Counted from the stretch's first letter, positions 1-6,053 are shown. The stretch is 6,621 nucleotides of DNA from an uncultured Clostridia bacterium (GCA_937871145.1 CALMXN010000330.1:1-6621); one strand, 5' to 3'. The notes: generated by a model from the letters alone, not told the origin. Numbers and translations: made by a program.

Positions 1-126
1 CATACTCGGATTGCGGTCACTGTGAAACGGACAGCAGGTCATTCCATTGTGGCTGACTTCAAGCCCATAGCATTCGGCGGCTTGTCTTGTGGTGACAGCC
101 TGTTTTACTGCTTGAAATACATTCAA
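1..126 (-). CDS. CHC2 zinc-finger DNA primase-like protein, N-terminal fragment (cut by window edge)
   Basis: The 42 visible codons start at a TTG (126-124) with AAGGAG (140-135) eight bases upstream. The protein begins MNVFQAVKQAVTTRQAAECY and reaches CCPFHSDRNPSM at residues 31-42. That C-P-F-H followed by a basic/N-P-S stretch is the first half of the CHC2 zinc finger of DnaG-type primases (compare CPFHxExxPSF). Primases of this kind are carried by plasmids and ICEs, where they prime the complementary strand after transfer or support replication. The nearby ATG at 133 is in another frame, lies too close to the RBS and soon stops, so the TTG start is preferred. The gene lies downstream of the relaxase on the same strand, separated by a terminator, and would be expressed by readthrough or by a promoter I cannot see. 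The rest of the protein lies outside the window. Confidence 0.8.
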   Translation of the reverse strand, partial: MNVFQAVKQAVTTRQAAECYGLEVSHNGMTCCPFHSDRNPSM

Positions 127-134
127 TAGGCATT

Positions 135-140
135 CTCCTT
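135..140 (-). promoter_or_regulatory. Ribosome binding site that decides the TTG start of the primase gene
   Basis: AAGGAG on the minus strand, eight bases before the TTG at 126. It is too close to the competing ATG at 133-131 to serve that start. Confidence 0.7.
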
Positions 141-159
141 TCATCAGTAGACTTAAATG

Positions 160-185
160 AAAAAAGTTGCACGAAAATGTGCAAC
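160..185 (-). terminator. Rho-independent terminator after the relaxase gene
   Basis: On the minus strand, GTTGCAC (185-179), a six-base loop and GTGCAAC (172-166) form a perfect 7-bp stem followed at once by TTTTTT (165-160). It begins three bases after the relaxase stop codon (191-189), so it is the natural 3' end of the mob transcript. Confidence 0.88.
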
Positions 186-188
186 CTG

Positions 189-1757
189 TTATTCGAGTTC
201 ATCACTCCTCTTTTTGTGAATTTCTGCTCTATACTGTTCAGATTGTACGCTCTTGTCCTTGCTTTCCTTGAGCTTATCGGCAATAGAGGGTTTCGGCTGT
301 TCAATCATCTCGGCAGGCACATCAATCGGAATTACCTTGCTGACATAATATCTGATTTCTTTGAGGGGCATAATTTTGTTTTGAACGACTTCAAGCTCCT
401 GTTTATCATCACGACATTTACGTTCAAGCGTTCTGTATTCACCTTTGTAAGCGTCCCTATTGAAGCTTGTGTCAATGCCTTGCTTTTTTAGATAACGAAA
501 TGCTTTGTTGTATTCGTCAAGCTCTTTCTGATGAGCATTGGCATATTTCTCTTTGGCGGTTTTCCAACCGATTTTGACATACTTATCGTGAATGGGTGAT
601 AGCTTCTCGATTGTTTCAAACGCTCCTAAAATGTTGGTGATTTCTTTCATTCGGCGTTCGTTGGCTCTCGTACTGTTACGGATTGAAGCAAGATTTGAAT
701 TTGCAGTTTGTAAAAGGGTGTCAAGCGTTTCAAGAGAAGTGATGTTGTGGTTTTGCAGGTAGCAGATTGCCGATGATACTTTCTTCAAGTCACCAATAGA
801 ACCGCTTTGCTTTCCATAAGCAAACCAGTCATTTCTCTCCGCTTTTCGTTCGTCCATATACTGCAAGAGAAGTTCCGGCAATGACTTATCAGCGTTATCG
901 AGCTGTTTACGCTTTTCAAAAAGCTCTGACAGCCAACTCCGCAACGAACCGATGACTTTCTGAACAGACTTGATAAGGCTGTTGGCGTTCTTAATATTCC
1001 GATTGAGATTACCGATATTTGTTTCTACTCCTCGCCGTTCCATTTGCGTAACAGCAGCTCCCATATGAACAGTGGGAGCTTGGTCTGTGATGCCTTGCCG
1101 TTCAAAAGAACGCAAGTCAACTCTTTCTGGGCGATTGGCTCTTTCAAGATATTCATTCGTGACGGTTTCCCAGCCGTGCCGCCAAATTTCAGCGTACTGT
1201 TGGTCGTTCCAGTCGACAACATTTTCCTTATGACTTTTCCAATTTCCCGACGGGAGCTTAATGCGTTCGCCGTTCTCGTCAAGGTCATAAACCTTTCGTG
1301 ACTTCGGCAACCACTTTCCGTTTTCGTCTATTCCCCGCAAGGTCAACATAATGTGGGCGTGAGGATTTCCATCGTTTTTGTTGTGAATAGCAAAGTCTAC
1401 GCACATACCCTTTGAAACGAAATGCTCGTTGCAAAAATCTCTCAACATCTGTGGATATTGCTCTGTCGGAATTTCTCTCGGCAGGGCAAGCACAATTCGT
1501 CTGGCAAGCTGTGCGTTCCATTGCTTTTCAACCGCCTCGGCAGAGTTCCAAAGAGTAGCTCGGTCTGCATATTCCGGCGGAGCATTTGTCGGCAACATTA
1601 TCTCGGTATAGGCAATTCCTTTTTTCTCTGAATACGATTTTCTTTCTTGGTCGTACTCTGAAAACAAAGACTCGCCGCTCTGATATGCCGCACCTGCAAC
1701 GGCGGACTGCCGTTTACTTCTTTGCGTAATGGTAATCGTAAAATGAGGGCAAGGCAT
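189..1757 (-). CDS. mobA: MobA/MobL family (MOBQ) relaxase
   Basis: A 522-residue relaxase that would nick the transferred strand at oriT, stay covalently attached to its 5' end and pilot it into the recipient. The N-terminus (MPCPHFTITITQRSKRQSAV) is typical of MobA/MobL. Visible motifs are AAYQSGE with the likely catalytic Tyr25, the ARRIVLALPRE strand (85-95), and the metal-binding histidine motif HNKNDGNPHAHIM (His125, His133, His135). The second half (about 240-522) is helical and charged, as expected for the DNA-binding or protein-contact part; no separate primase or helicase domain is evident. The ATG at 1757 is chosen because AAGGAG lies 11 bases upstream and the family motif starts there. 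The frame stays open upstream to 1952, but that stretch runs through oriT-proximal hairpins and shows no family features. A terminator follows directly. Length is normal and the gene looks intact. Confidence 0.95.
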   Translation of the reverse strand: MPCPHFTITITQRSKRQSAVAGAAYQSGESLFSEYDQERKSYSEKKGIAYTEIMLPTNAPPEYADRATLWNSAEAVEKQWNAQLARRIVLALPREIPTEQYPQMLRDFCNEHFVSKGMCVDFAIHNKNDGNPHAHIMLTLRGIDENGKWLPKSRKVYDLDENGERIKLPSGNWKSHKENVVDWNDQQYAEIWRHGWETVTNEYLERANRPERVDLRSFERQGITDQAPTVHMGAAVTQMERRGVETNIGNLNRNIKNANSLIKSVQKVIGSLRSWLSELFEKRKQLDNADKSLPELLLQYMDERKAERNDWFAYGKQSGSIGDLKKVSSAICYLQNHNITSLETLDTLLQTANSNLASIRNSTRANERRMKEITNILGAFETIEKLSPIHDKYVKIGWKTAKEKYANAHQKELDEYNKAFRYLKKQGIDTSFNRDAYKGEYRTLERKCRDDKQELEVVQNKIMPLKEIRYYVSKVIPIDVPAEMIEQPKPSIADKLKESKDKSVQSEQYRAEIHKKRSDELE

Positions 1758-1786
1758 CTTTTTGACTGCTCCTTTCTTTCGAGCAT

Positions 1787-1817
1787 AAAAAAGACCGCTT
1801 ACTTTGTGTAAACGGTC
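1787..1817 (-). terminator. Terminator or attenuator in the relaxase leader
   Basis: On the minus strand GTTTAC and its flank (1817-1808, GACCGTTTAC) pair with GTAAGCGGTC (1802-1793) across a five-base loop, with one A-C mismatch, and are followed by TTTTTT (1792-1787). The run of T ends about 10 bases before the relaxase RBS (1773-1769). Placed between oriT and mobA, it would stop transcription entering mobA from upstream, or act as an attenuator if an upstream leader structure competes with it. Confidence 0.7.
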
Positions 1818-1847
1818 GCTCAAACATATTTTTTCGACAATAGGGTA

Positions 1848-1862
1848 GACAGCGGAGCTGTC
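1848..1862. repeat. Inverted repeat GACAGC-GGA-GCTGTC in the mob leader
   Basis: Perfect 6-bp arms (1848-1853 and 1857-1862) around a three-base loop. It is one of a series of hairpins between oriT and the relaxase and may be a relaxosome protein site or leader RNA structure. Confidence 0.6.
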
Positions 1863-1864
1863 GC

Positions 1865-1885
1865 AGGGGAAGTGTAACTTCCTCT
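1865..1885. repeat. Inverted repeat AGGGGAAGT-GTA-ACTTCCTCT in the mob leader
   Basis: Nine-base arms (1865-1873 and 1877-1885) around GTA, with a single G-T pair. It lies two bases from the neighbouring hairpins, so the whole stretch 1848-1919 is a run of stem-loops. Confidence 0.6.
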
Positions 1886-1886
1886 G

Positions 1887-1919
1887 GATAACGTTGCAGA
1901 GTTGTCTGCAAAAGTTATC
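1887..1919. repeat. Long imperfect inverted repeat in the mob leader
   Basis: GATAAC (1887-1892) pairs with GTTATC (1914-1919), and TTGCAGA (1894-1900) with TCTGCAA (1905-1911), around the loop GTTG and with a small 1/2-base internal bulge. At 13 bp in total it is the strongest dyad of the leader. It could be a binding site for a relaxosome accessory protein or part of an RNA switch with the terminator-like hairpin at 1787-1817. Confidence 0.65.
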
Positions 1920-1947
1920 TGCTTCACGCAGTGAGCCTTCGGCAGAA

Positions 1948-2001
1948 CGCAATCACCGACTTCGGCGGTGTATAATTGCGCCCTTGTTCTAAAGACAAGG
2001 G
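1948..2001 (+). other. oriT: Origin of transfer (oriT) with a MOBQ-type nic site
   Basis: The plus strand reads TAATTGCGCCCT at 1973-1984, which differs at one base from the nic core TAAGTGCG^CCCT known for RSF1010/R1162, pIP501 and pSK41-type MOBQ plasmids. By analogy the nick falls between G1980 and C1981. Directly 5' is a dyad, CACCG (1954-1958) with CGGTG (1966-1970), as in the R1162 oriT. An outer pair, CGCAAT (1948-1953) and ATTGCG (1975-1980), ends exactly at the nick. A second dyad, CCCTTGT (1981-1987) and ACAAGGG (1995-2001), starts exactly at the nick. If the transferred strand leads with its 5' end at 1981, DUF3847 and the cargo enter first and the relaxase gene last. The relaxase family and the site type agree. 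Confidence 0.82.
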
Positions 2002-2312
2002 TTTTCGGGGTGAGCTTCATTCAAGAGTTTCCTTAAAATCTCCTGAACATCTGCTTTGTGAAATACGATTTTCAGGAACTCCGCAACCTGTTCGTCTGAC
2101 AGATAATCAGGCTTTTGCAGATACTGTTCAAGCATAGCTCCACGGTTACAAAGTCGGTGTGTTCTTGTCTTTCGGTTGTACTGCTTAATCGTACTTATCA
2201 AAAACTTCTCCTCGTCCTCGCAAGCCTTTGCTTTCTTCTCTGTGACATAGATTTCGTGTTCGAGTTTCTCTCGGCTGGCTTTGAGCTGCTCGGATTTTTC
2301 TTCGGCGGTCAT
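1989..2312 (-). CDS. DUF3847 family protein, probable mobilization accessory
   Basis: A 107-residue protein starting MTAEEKSEQLKASREKLEHE. The first half (about 1-50) is a charged heptad-like helix. It is followed by the basic stretch NRKTRTHRLCNRGAMLE (about 48-64), which I recognise as typical of DUF3847 proteins found beside MobA/MobL relaxases in Firmicutes elements, and then a second helical part with DEQVAEFLKIVF. The start at 2312 follows AGGAGG (2324-2319) at six-base spacing; an in-frame ATG further upstream lacks a comparable site. The stop TAG lies inside the loop of the dyad next to nic, so the gene runs into oriT. A role as a MobC-like oriT-binding factor is inferred from position and basic charge, not shown. 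A strong terminator stands just upstream and I see no convincing promoter of its own. Confidence 0.8.
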   Translation of the reverse strand: MTAEEKSEQLKASREKLEHEIYVTEKKAKACEDEEKFLISTIKQYNRKTRTHRLCNRGAMLEQYLQKPDYLSDEQVAEFLKIVFHKADVQEILRKLLNEAHPENPCL

Positions 2313-2338
2313 AGATGTCCTCCTTTCAAATGGGTATG

Positions 2339-2374
2339 AAAAAAGCACTCAACAGTGGGGTTGAGTGCTTTTTT
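2339..2374 (-). terminator. Terminator at the end of the cargo operon (symmetric, could work both ways)
   Basis: GCACTCAAC (2345-2353) and GTTGAGTGC (2360-2368) form a perfect 9-bp stem around AGTGGG. A6 (2339-2344) flanks one side and T6 (2369-2374) the other, so a U tract follows in either direction. On the minus strand it starts eight bases after the stop codon of the coiled-coil gene and separates the cargo from the DUF3847-relaxase genes. Confidence 0.9.
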
Positions 2375-2381
2375 ACATATC

Positions 2382-3125
2382 TCATTGCTTGGTTTCAATA
2401 GTATCCACAACATTCTGTGTTAATGCGGGATGATTCGGTTCTACTGGTTGAAAATACTTGGCGGCTAGTCCATTTATTTCTTTCATTCCGCTATCAATAA
2501 TTCCGAGTACATTTGTCATATCTGAATTTAAGGCTTTTGCAAAATCTGATGACCGTTGTGCGATTTCCGCCAACTGCTTGAAGGTATAATCCATAATCCT
2601 ATCTTCACCCTTTTCGCCTGGGAACATTTTTTTCATTCTATCCACAGTAATGTATAAATTATTTTCAAATTTCTGCTGTATAGTTAAATATTCATTCGTT
2701 TTTTCGGTGTATAGAGATAAAATTTTATTTCTTGTATCCGCTTGCATATTTACCATAATTTGAGCAAGACGGGTTGCTGCTTCAGCCATTTCTTTTCGAT
2801 ATTTCATTTCCAACTGAACCATTTCTTCTCTTCGATGAAGGTCGTTGTCCAAAATCATTTGATTGATTTCTTCTTCCATTCTTTTTTGGTCTACCGTTAA
2901 CTCCATTTCTCGGCGTGACTTGTCAAGCTCTAAATCCGCTTCGAATTTTTTCATCTGCTGTTCTAGTTGTTGAGAATGCTCTTGTTTCATCTTCTCATTA
3001 TGTAAATCTATCTGTTTTAAAGGTTGCCTAAATGCATCACATACAAGTTTCACTGGTTCATACACAATGTCATCCACTTTGTCAAACATTCCAAAAATCT
3101 TTCCGACTGCCTTTGCAACTGACAT
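2382..3125 (-). CDS. Coiled-coil protein, last gene of the cargo operon
   Basis: A 247-residue protein that I do not recognise. It opens with a short amphipathic stretch (MSVAKAVGKIFGMFDKVDDI). Residues about 36-125 are a long, highly charged coiled coil rich in Glu, Lys, Gln and Met (KKFEADLELDKSRREMEL, then EEINQMILDNDLHRREEM). A second helical part (about 130-225) follows, and the tail is proline-containing (FQPVEPNHPAL). There is no signal peptide and no clear membrane helix. The ATG at 3125 is chosen because GGAGG (3139-3135) stands nine bases upstream and the preceding gene ends two bases before it; an in-frame TTG at 3146 has no RBS. The single base between the genes suggests translational coupling. 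A scaffold or oligomerising partner of the operon's GTPase is plausible but inferred from the coiled coil and position only. Confidence 0.85.
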   Translation of the reverse strand: MSVAKAVGKIFGMFDKVDDIVYEPVKLVCDAFRQPLKQIDLHNEKMKQEHSQQLEQQMKKFEADLELDKSRREMELTVDQKRMEEEINQMILDNDLHRREEMVQLEMKYRKEMAEAATRLAQIMVNMQADTRNKILSLYTEKTNEYLTIQQKFENNLYITVDRMKKMFPGEKGEDRIMDYTFKQLAEIAQRSSDFAKALNSDMTNVLGIIDSGMKEINGLAAKYFQPVEPNHPALTQNVVDTIETKQ

Positions 3126-3126
3126 A

Positions 3127-3591
3127 TTAATATACCTCCACTTCAAGTTCTTTTATTTTTTCATTTAAGATTTTTTTGCTTTTCTCAAAAGATACTTTCA
3201 TTCTTTTAAGATTTTTTTCCCATTCATTGTTTACAGAAATGAGAGCCTTTAATATGTTCATCCTTTCATCAAATATTGTGGCATCAAATTCTGTATAGTC
3301 CCAATTACTCACGAAATCTCTATACCATTTTGCAAACATTGAAATTAATTCTTTTCTTTCAGTTAATGAACAACTTCTATTTTGTATCGTTTCGCTGATT
3401 TTCAACCAATGTAATTCAATCCATTGGATTTCGTACAATTCCAGTTTAATATGATATATCTGACTCTGTGAACTACTACACAAAGCATCATATAAATCTG
3501 GAGAATCAGAATTAAGTGTATCTTCAATTAAAATGTTTCTGCACTCTTTAGCGACTCTAATAAATTCCAAGTAAGGATAATCATAAATCAT
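3127..3591 (-). CDS. Hypothetical helical protein, fourth gene of the cargo operon
   Basis: A 154-residue acidic protein of unknown family. It is predicted mostly helical, with several aromatic residues in the middle (YEIQWIELHWLKI near 53-65 and FAKWYRDFVSNWDY near 86-99). The C-terminus is a lysine- and glutamate-rich helix (about 120-152, NEWEKNLKRMKVSFEKSKKIL), probably a short coiled coil. No catalytic motif, signal peptide or membrane segment is seen. AGGAGG (3606-3601) stands nine bases before the ATG and almost touches the stop of the preceding gene. The gene is one base from the next, so it is firmly part of the operon. Its coiled-coil end and place beside another coiled-coil protein suggest they bind each other, which is inference. 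Confidence 0.8.
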   Translation of the reverse strand: MIYDYPYLEFIRVAKECRNILIEDTLNSDSPDLYDALCSSSQSQIYHIKLELYEIQWIELHWLKISETIQNRSCSLTERKELISMFAKWYRDFVSNWDYTEFDATIFDERMNILKALISVNNEWEKNLKRMKVSFEKSKKILNEKIKELEVEVY

Positions 3592-3608
3592 ATATTGATA
3601 CCTCCTTA

Positions 3609-4010
3609 CTACAGTTTTCGCAATTTTTCATTCACAGTACGTTTAAATTCATCAATGTTTTTTGTTGCATAATCATTTATTAGCGTTTCACTTAAACCGA
3701 AACTTCGATCTATGTTTGTTGTCAATCGCTTTAACCAAATATTTCTCATTTCATCGTCAATGCTGGCATCTTGCTTTAGTTTTGCAACAATTTGAGGAAG
3801 AGTTTCATTGTAAAACAATTCTTGTTCTTTTCTAAAATCACCAAGCATACTGGTAATCATCGTTATTTCAGTACTATATTTTCTCAATAGTTCCATGTAG
3901 TGCTTTTCATAATCATACAAAACTTGAATCGACGGTTCTTTTCTTTTTGGCGATACATCATCGAACTCATCAAAGCAGTTATCAGGCTCCTTTTTACTTT
4001 CTGTTATCAT
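3609..4010 (-). CDS. Hypothetical small helical protein, third gene of the cargo operon
   Basis: A 133-residue protein with no recognised family. The N-terminus (about 1-30) is polar and acidic, probably disordered (ESKKEPDNCFDEFDDVSPKR). Residues about 32-133 read as long helices with heptad-like spacing (YEKHYMELLRKYSTEITMIT, then LPQIVAKLKQD), ending in a basic tail (VNEKLRKL). AAGGGAG stands a few bases before the ATG. In the normal frame the upstream gene stops 61 bases earlier, but in the -1 frame reached through the A10 tract it stops in a TGA that overlaps this ATG as ATGA. That is the usual sign of translational coupling and bears on how the upstream gene is really read. Confidence 0.8.
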   Translation of the reverse strand: MITESKKEPDNCFDEFDDVSPKRKEPSIQVLYDYEKHYMELLRKYSTEITMITSMLGDFRKEQELFYNETLPQIVAKLKQDASIDDEMRNIWLKRLTTNIDRSFGLSETLINDYATKNIDEFKRTVNEKLRKL

Positions 4011-4207
4011 TTTTTCTCCCTTCGTATAATCAAAGCATATACATGGTCTCCGTGGGTTCTTTGGATTGAATTTAGGTTATCTTCTCGATGTATTGGTTGG
4101 ACACTTGCTGACCAACATTCTGGTCCGAACCCGTCTTCTTTGTCAATAATAACATCAGAATTATTACTACTAATATCATTAAGCCAATCGCCGATGTTAT
4201 GATACTT
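4007..4207 (-). other. Alternative C-terminal reading frame of the second cargo gene, reached by -1 shift at the A10 tract
   Basis: After AAA AAA AAA in the normal frame, stepping back one base gives AAG TAT CAT and then an open frame of 66 codons to TGA at 4009-4007. The tail contains KYHNIGDWLNDISSN, DKEDGFGPECWSASV and HGDHVYALIIRREKK, a balanced, protein-like composition with many purine-first codons. It crosses the 61 bases that would otherwise be non-coding and its TGA overlaps the next ATG as ATGA. The frame is closed just before the tract by TAA (4216-4214), so it can only be reached by frameshifting, mRNA slippage or a different A count. The fused product would have 329 residues and no membrane helix. 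Whether this is programmed, ancestral or an indel cannot be told from one sequence. Confidence 0.55.
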
Positions 4208-4995
4208 TTTTTTTTAGTTTCTGGCATCTTAGGTGGCTCTGATTTATTTGTAGGAGCCATTGCTTGTAATGGTTGCTCATTTGAAATAGTGCTTGACTTC
4301 GCAATATTCTCTCTAGAAATTCTGGTTATAATATTTTGTGAAGTCGTAATCACATTGAATTCGTTCTGCTTAACCATATTGAAATCCAAAATATTACTGC
4401 AAAAAGAGAAATTGGATTTGTTTCTGTTGCACATCAAATCCGAAAAATGGGCATAATCAGTTACTGCATTTGCTTCATATAAGTTATTTGAACCAACAAC
4501 AGTTGGTTCATCGGTAACTGTATTTGCTACTAACTTTGAATTTATGTCTGTAAATCCTTTCAAAATTACTTCTTGATAAGTTCTCATCCAAATGGGATAA
4601 ATCTCTTTAAAATACAATTTCCACAAACAGTCAATAGATAGAGTTCCGTAATCATCATTTTGTTGTTTGTTTATTACAATTCCTATAAAAGCATATACTA
4701 ATCTGCCTTTATCATCGCAAAACATTTCTTCCGATTTCAACTTATCTTCTTCTGATAATTGACATTTTGAACATATGTTTTTCAAAAAACCTACTACACC
4801 AGCCACACGATATTTTCCATTATCAGTTATTAACCAACGGACACCTTGTAAACCATCAATTTCTCCAGTTGCTCCTAAAACATTTTTTCTTACCCATTTT
4901 ATGTCAGAATCCATAAAGCACTCTGGTCTTACTAAAAATTCCGAGTTAAAATCACAAGAAAATGTTCTTGTATGTATAATGGGTGCTACTTTCAA
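4072..4995 (-). CDS. Second cargo gene: N-terminal domain, linker and possible membrane anchor; A10 frameshift site
   Basis: A 307-residue protein of unrecognised family, starting at TTG 4995 with AGGAGG (5008-5003) seven bases upstream. That RBS overlaps the GTPase stop codon, so the two are likely coupled. Residues about 1-150 look like a compact folded domain, with motifs such as RPECFMDSDIKWVRKN (23-38), GLQGVRWLITDNGKYRVAGV (48-67) and GRLVYAFIGIVI (97-108). Two cysteines at 75 and 78 (CSKC) could bind metal. Residues about 150-260 are polar and low in complexity, ending in a proline- and lysine-rich linker. Residues 264-284 (SIITSAIGLMILVVIILMLLL) form a strong membrane helix flanked by KKK and KK, followed by 23 polar residues. 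The KKK is encoded by an A10 tract; a -1 shift there swaps the helix for a 66-residue tail. A GTPase partner or sensor at the membrane is a guess from context. Confidence 0.78.
   Translation of the reverse strand: MKVAPIIHTRTFSCDFNSEFLVRPECFMDSDIKWVRKNVLGATGEIDGLQGVRWLITDNGKYRVAGVVGFLKNICSKCQLSEEDKLKSEEMFCDDKGRLVYAFIGIVINKQQNDDYGTLSIDCLWKLYFKEIYPIWMRTYQEVILKGFTDINSKLVANTVTDEPTVVGSNNLYEANAVTDYAHFSDLMCNRNKSNFSFCSNILDFNMVKQNEFNVITTSQNIITRISRENIAKSSTISNEQPLQAMAPTNKSEPPKMPETKKKSIITSAIGLMILVVIILMLLLTKKTGSDQNVGQQVSNQYIEKIT
4206..4215 (-). promoter_or_regulatory. A10 slippery homopolymer (candidate frameshift/transcript slippage site)
   Basis: The coding strand reads ACT followed by ten A and then GT. 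Runs of nine or more A are known sites of RNA polymerase slippage, and A_AAA_AAG-type sequences allow -1 ribosomal shifts in bacteria, as in dnaX. Here the tract lies exactly between the linker and the membrane helix. Confidence 0.5.
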
Positions 4996-5002
4996 TGTAA
5001 TC

Positions 5003-5008
5003 CCTCCT
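5003..5008 (-). promoter_or_regulatory. Ribosome binding site for the TTG start of the second cargo gene
   Basis: AGGAGG, seven bases before TTG 4995 and overlapping the TAG stop of the GTPase gene (5009-5007). No ATG lies nearby in this frame, so this site decides the TTG start. Confidence 0.75.
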
Positions 5009-6053
5009 AATTTACAATCTCAGAAAAAGAACTTCTCTCACCATTAATATAAACATATGGTATTTTTTCCAACTCACGAATAAGTTTATTGCTGTTATCA
5101 GCCATAGCATTGAGCAAATAATTCAGCTGCTGTGTTTGCTGTTTTCCACTGTTTTCTGTTTCTTTAATTTTTCTTGCAAGTCTTTGTACATCATCATTGC
5201 TCTTGAAAATCCATTTGTTTTCTTCTCGTGCTTTCTGATCTCTTAATGATGAAATAGTAGAAGCATTCGCTTTTTCTTGTTTCTGAATATTAGCTACATG
5301 ATCCTGTATTTTTTTGCTTAATGCAAACCATATTCCCATAAATATTGGCAGATGAATATTTAGTGGCTTCATCTTTCCTGAGCAATCATTGTCTATGATA
5401 TTTGTTCCTATTGACACCGGAATAATGGTTACAATTTTTCTGTTATCATTTTTAACAAAGAACGGACTGAATGCTTCTTCGATTATTTCGCATAATTCTT
5501 CTGCATCCGTATCATCCTTGCAAATATCGTACTTGGTTACAATTATTGCAGTAGGCGGCAGTTCATTATTGCTCTTGAAATATTCAGTAAAGAAAGTGTT
5601 AATCACATTACTGCAGTTATCTCTCACGTTATCAATTTTCTCATCAACATCATCCCCAAGAAGCAAAGAGCCATCCACACAAATAAACAAGCTACTTGAA
5701 TTGTTTATTGATTTTTTTATATCCTCATACTCCTCAAGGTTTCCAGAATTCTTTCTATCTAATAATCCGCCTGGATAGTCTACCCAATCAAAAGACATAA
5801 TTGTGTTATATCCATATTGCAAATCAAATTCATATCTGGATATATTATCTGTTCCAGCCGGAAATCTTTTTTCCATATCTAGATTAACATCACAAAGCCT
5901 TGCATATCGATCTCTTAGTTGAACATCAGTATCTTCATCAGTAGTAATGGTATATCCTCTAAATCCAGCTCCCATTTTATAGTAAAGTCCAAGCAAATAG
6001 CACGTTTTCCCTGAACCAGACATTCCTAAAATCGTAATTTGCGTATCAGCCAT
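5007..6053 (-). CDS. TRAFAC-type P-loop GTPase, first gene of the cargo operon
   Basis: A 348-residue protein with a complete set of GTPase signatures. The P loop is GMSGSGKT at 10-17. The Walker B/G3 motif is WVDYPGG at 90-96 (Asp92, Gly95). The G4 base-specificity motif is TKYD at 173-176, after PPTAIIV. A likely G5 lies at PVSIG (212-216). Residues about 245-330 are helical and charged, probably a coiled coil, and there is no membrane helix. The layout, with the DYPGG motif and a long helical C-terminus, recalls TRAFAC GTPases described in computational surveys of NTP-dependent conflict systems (for example the DO-GTPase type), but I cannot assign a subfamily by eye. The ATG at 6053 has AAGGAG (6069-6064) ten bases upstream. 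It is first in the operon, with a near-consensus promoter about 120 bases before it. It is probably the nucleotide switch that drives the other four proteins, which is inference. Confidence 0.88.
   Translation of the reverse strand: MADTQITILGMSGSGKTCYLLGLYYKMGAGFRGYTITTDEDTDVQLRDRYARLCDVNLDMEKRFPAGTDNISRYEFDLQYGYNTIMSFDWVDYPGGLLDRKNSGNLEEYEDIKKSINNSSSLFICVDGSLLLGDDVDEKIDNVRDNCSNVINTFFTEYFKSNNELPPTAIIVTKYDICKDDTDAEELCEIIEEAFSPFFVKNDNRKIVTIIPVSIGTNIIDNDCSGKMKPLNIHLPIFMGIWFALSKKIQDHVANIQKQEKANASTISSLRDQKAREENKWIFKSNDDVQRLARKIKETENSGKQQTQQLNYLLNAMADNSNKLIRELEKIPYVYINGERSSFSEIVN

Noticed and set aside
177..491. A 104-codon plus-strand open frame inside the relaxase gene
   Set aside because: It is antisense to the relaxase, has no RBS, and starts within the terminator region.
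1758..1952. A 65-residue N-terminal extension of the relaxase frame
   Set aside because: It runs through the attenuator-like hairpin and leader dyads and has no family similarity. The ATG at 1757 has an RBS and starts the conserved MobA/MobL N-terminus.
1971..1976. TATAAT on the plus strand at oriT as a promoter -10
   Set aside because: No -35-like hexamer lies 16-18 bases upstream and no plus-strand gene follows. The bases belong to the nic region.
1820..2020. A 66-codon minus-strand open frame across oriT
   Set aside because: It starts inside the DUF3847 gene without an RBS and covers the nic site and hairpins. It looks like a chance frame through conserved oriT DNA.
3126..3146. A TTG start at 3146 for the coiled-coil protein
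   Set aside because: There is no RBS before it and it would overlap the upstream gene by 20 bases. The ATG at 3125 has GGAGG at good spacing and abuts the previous stop.
5389..5778. A 129-codon plus-strand open frame inside the GTPase gene
   Set aside because: It is antisense to a gene with clear GTPase motifs, and its hydrophobic, Ser/Leu-rich composition is typical of the reverse strand of an AT-rich gene.
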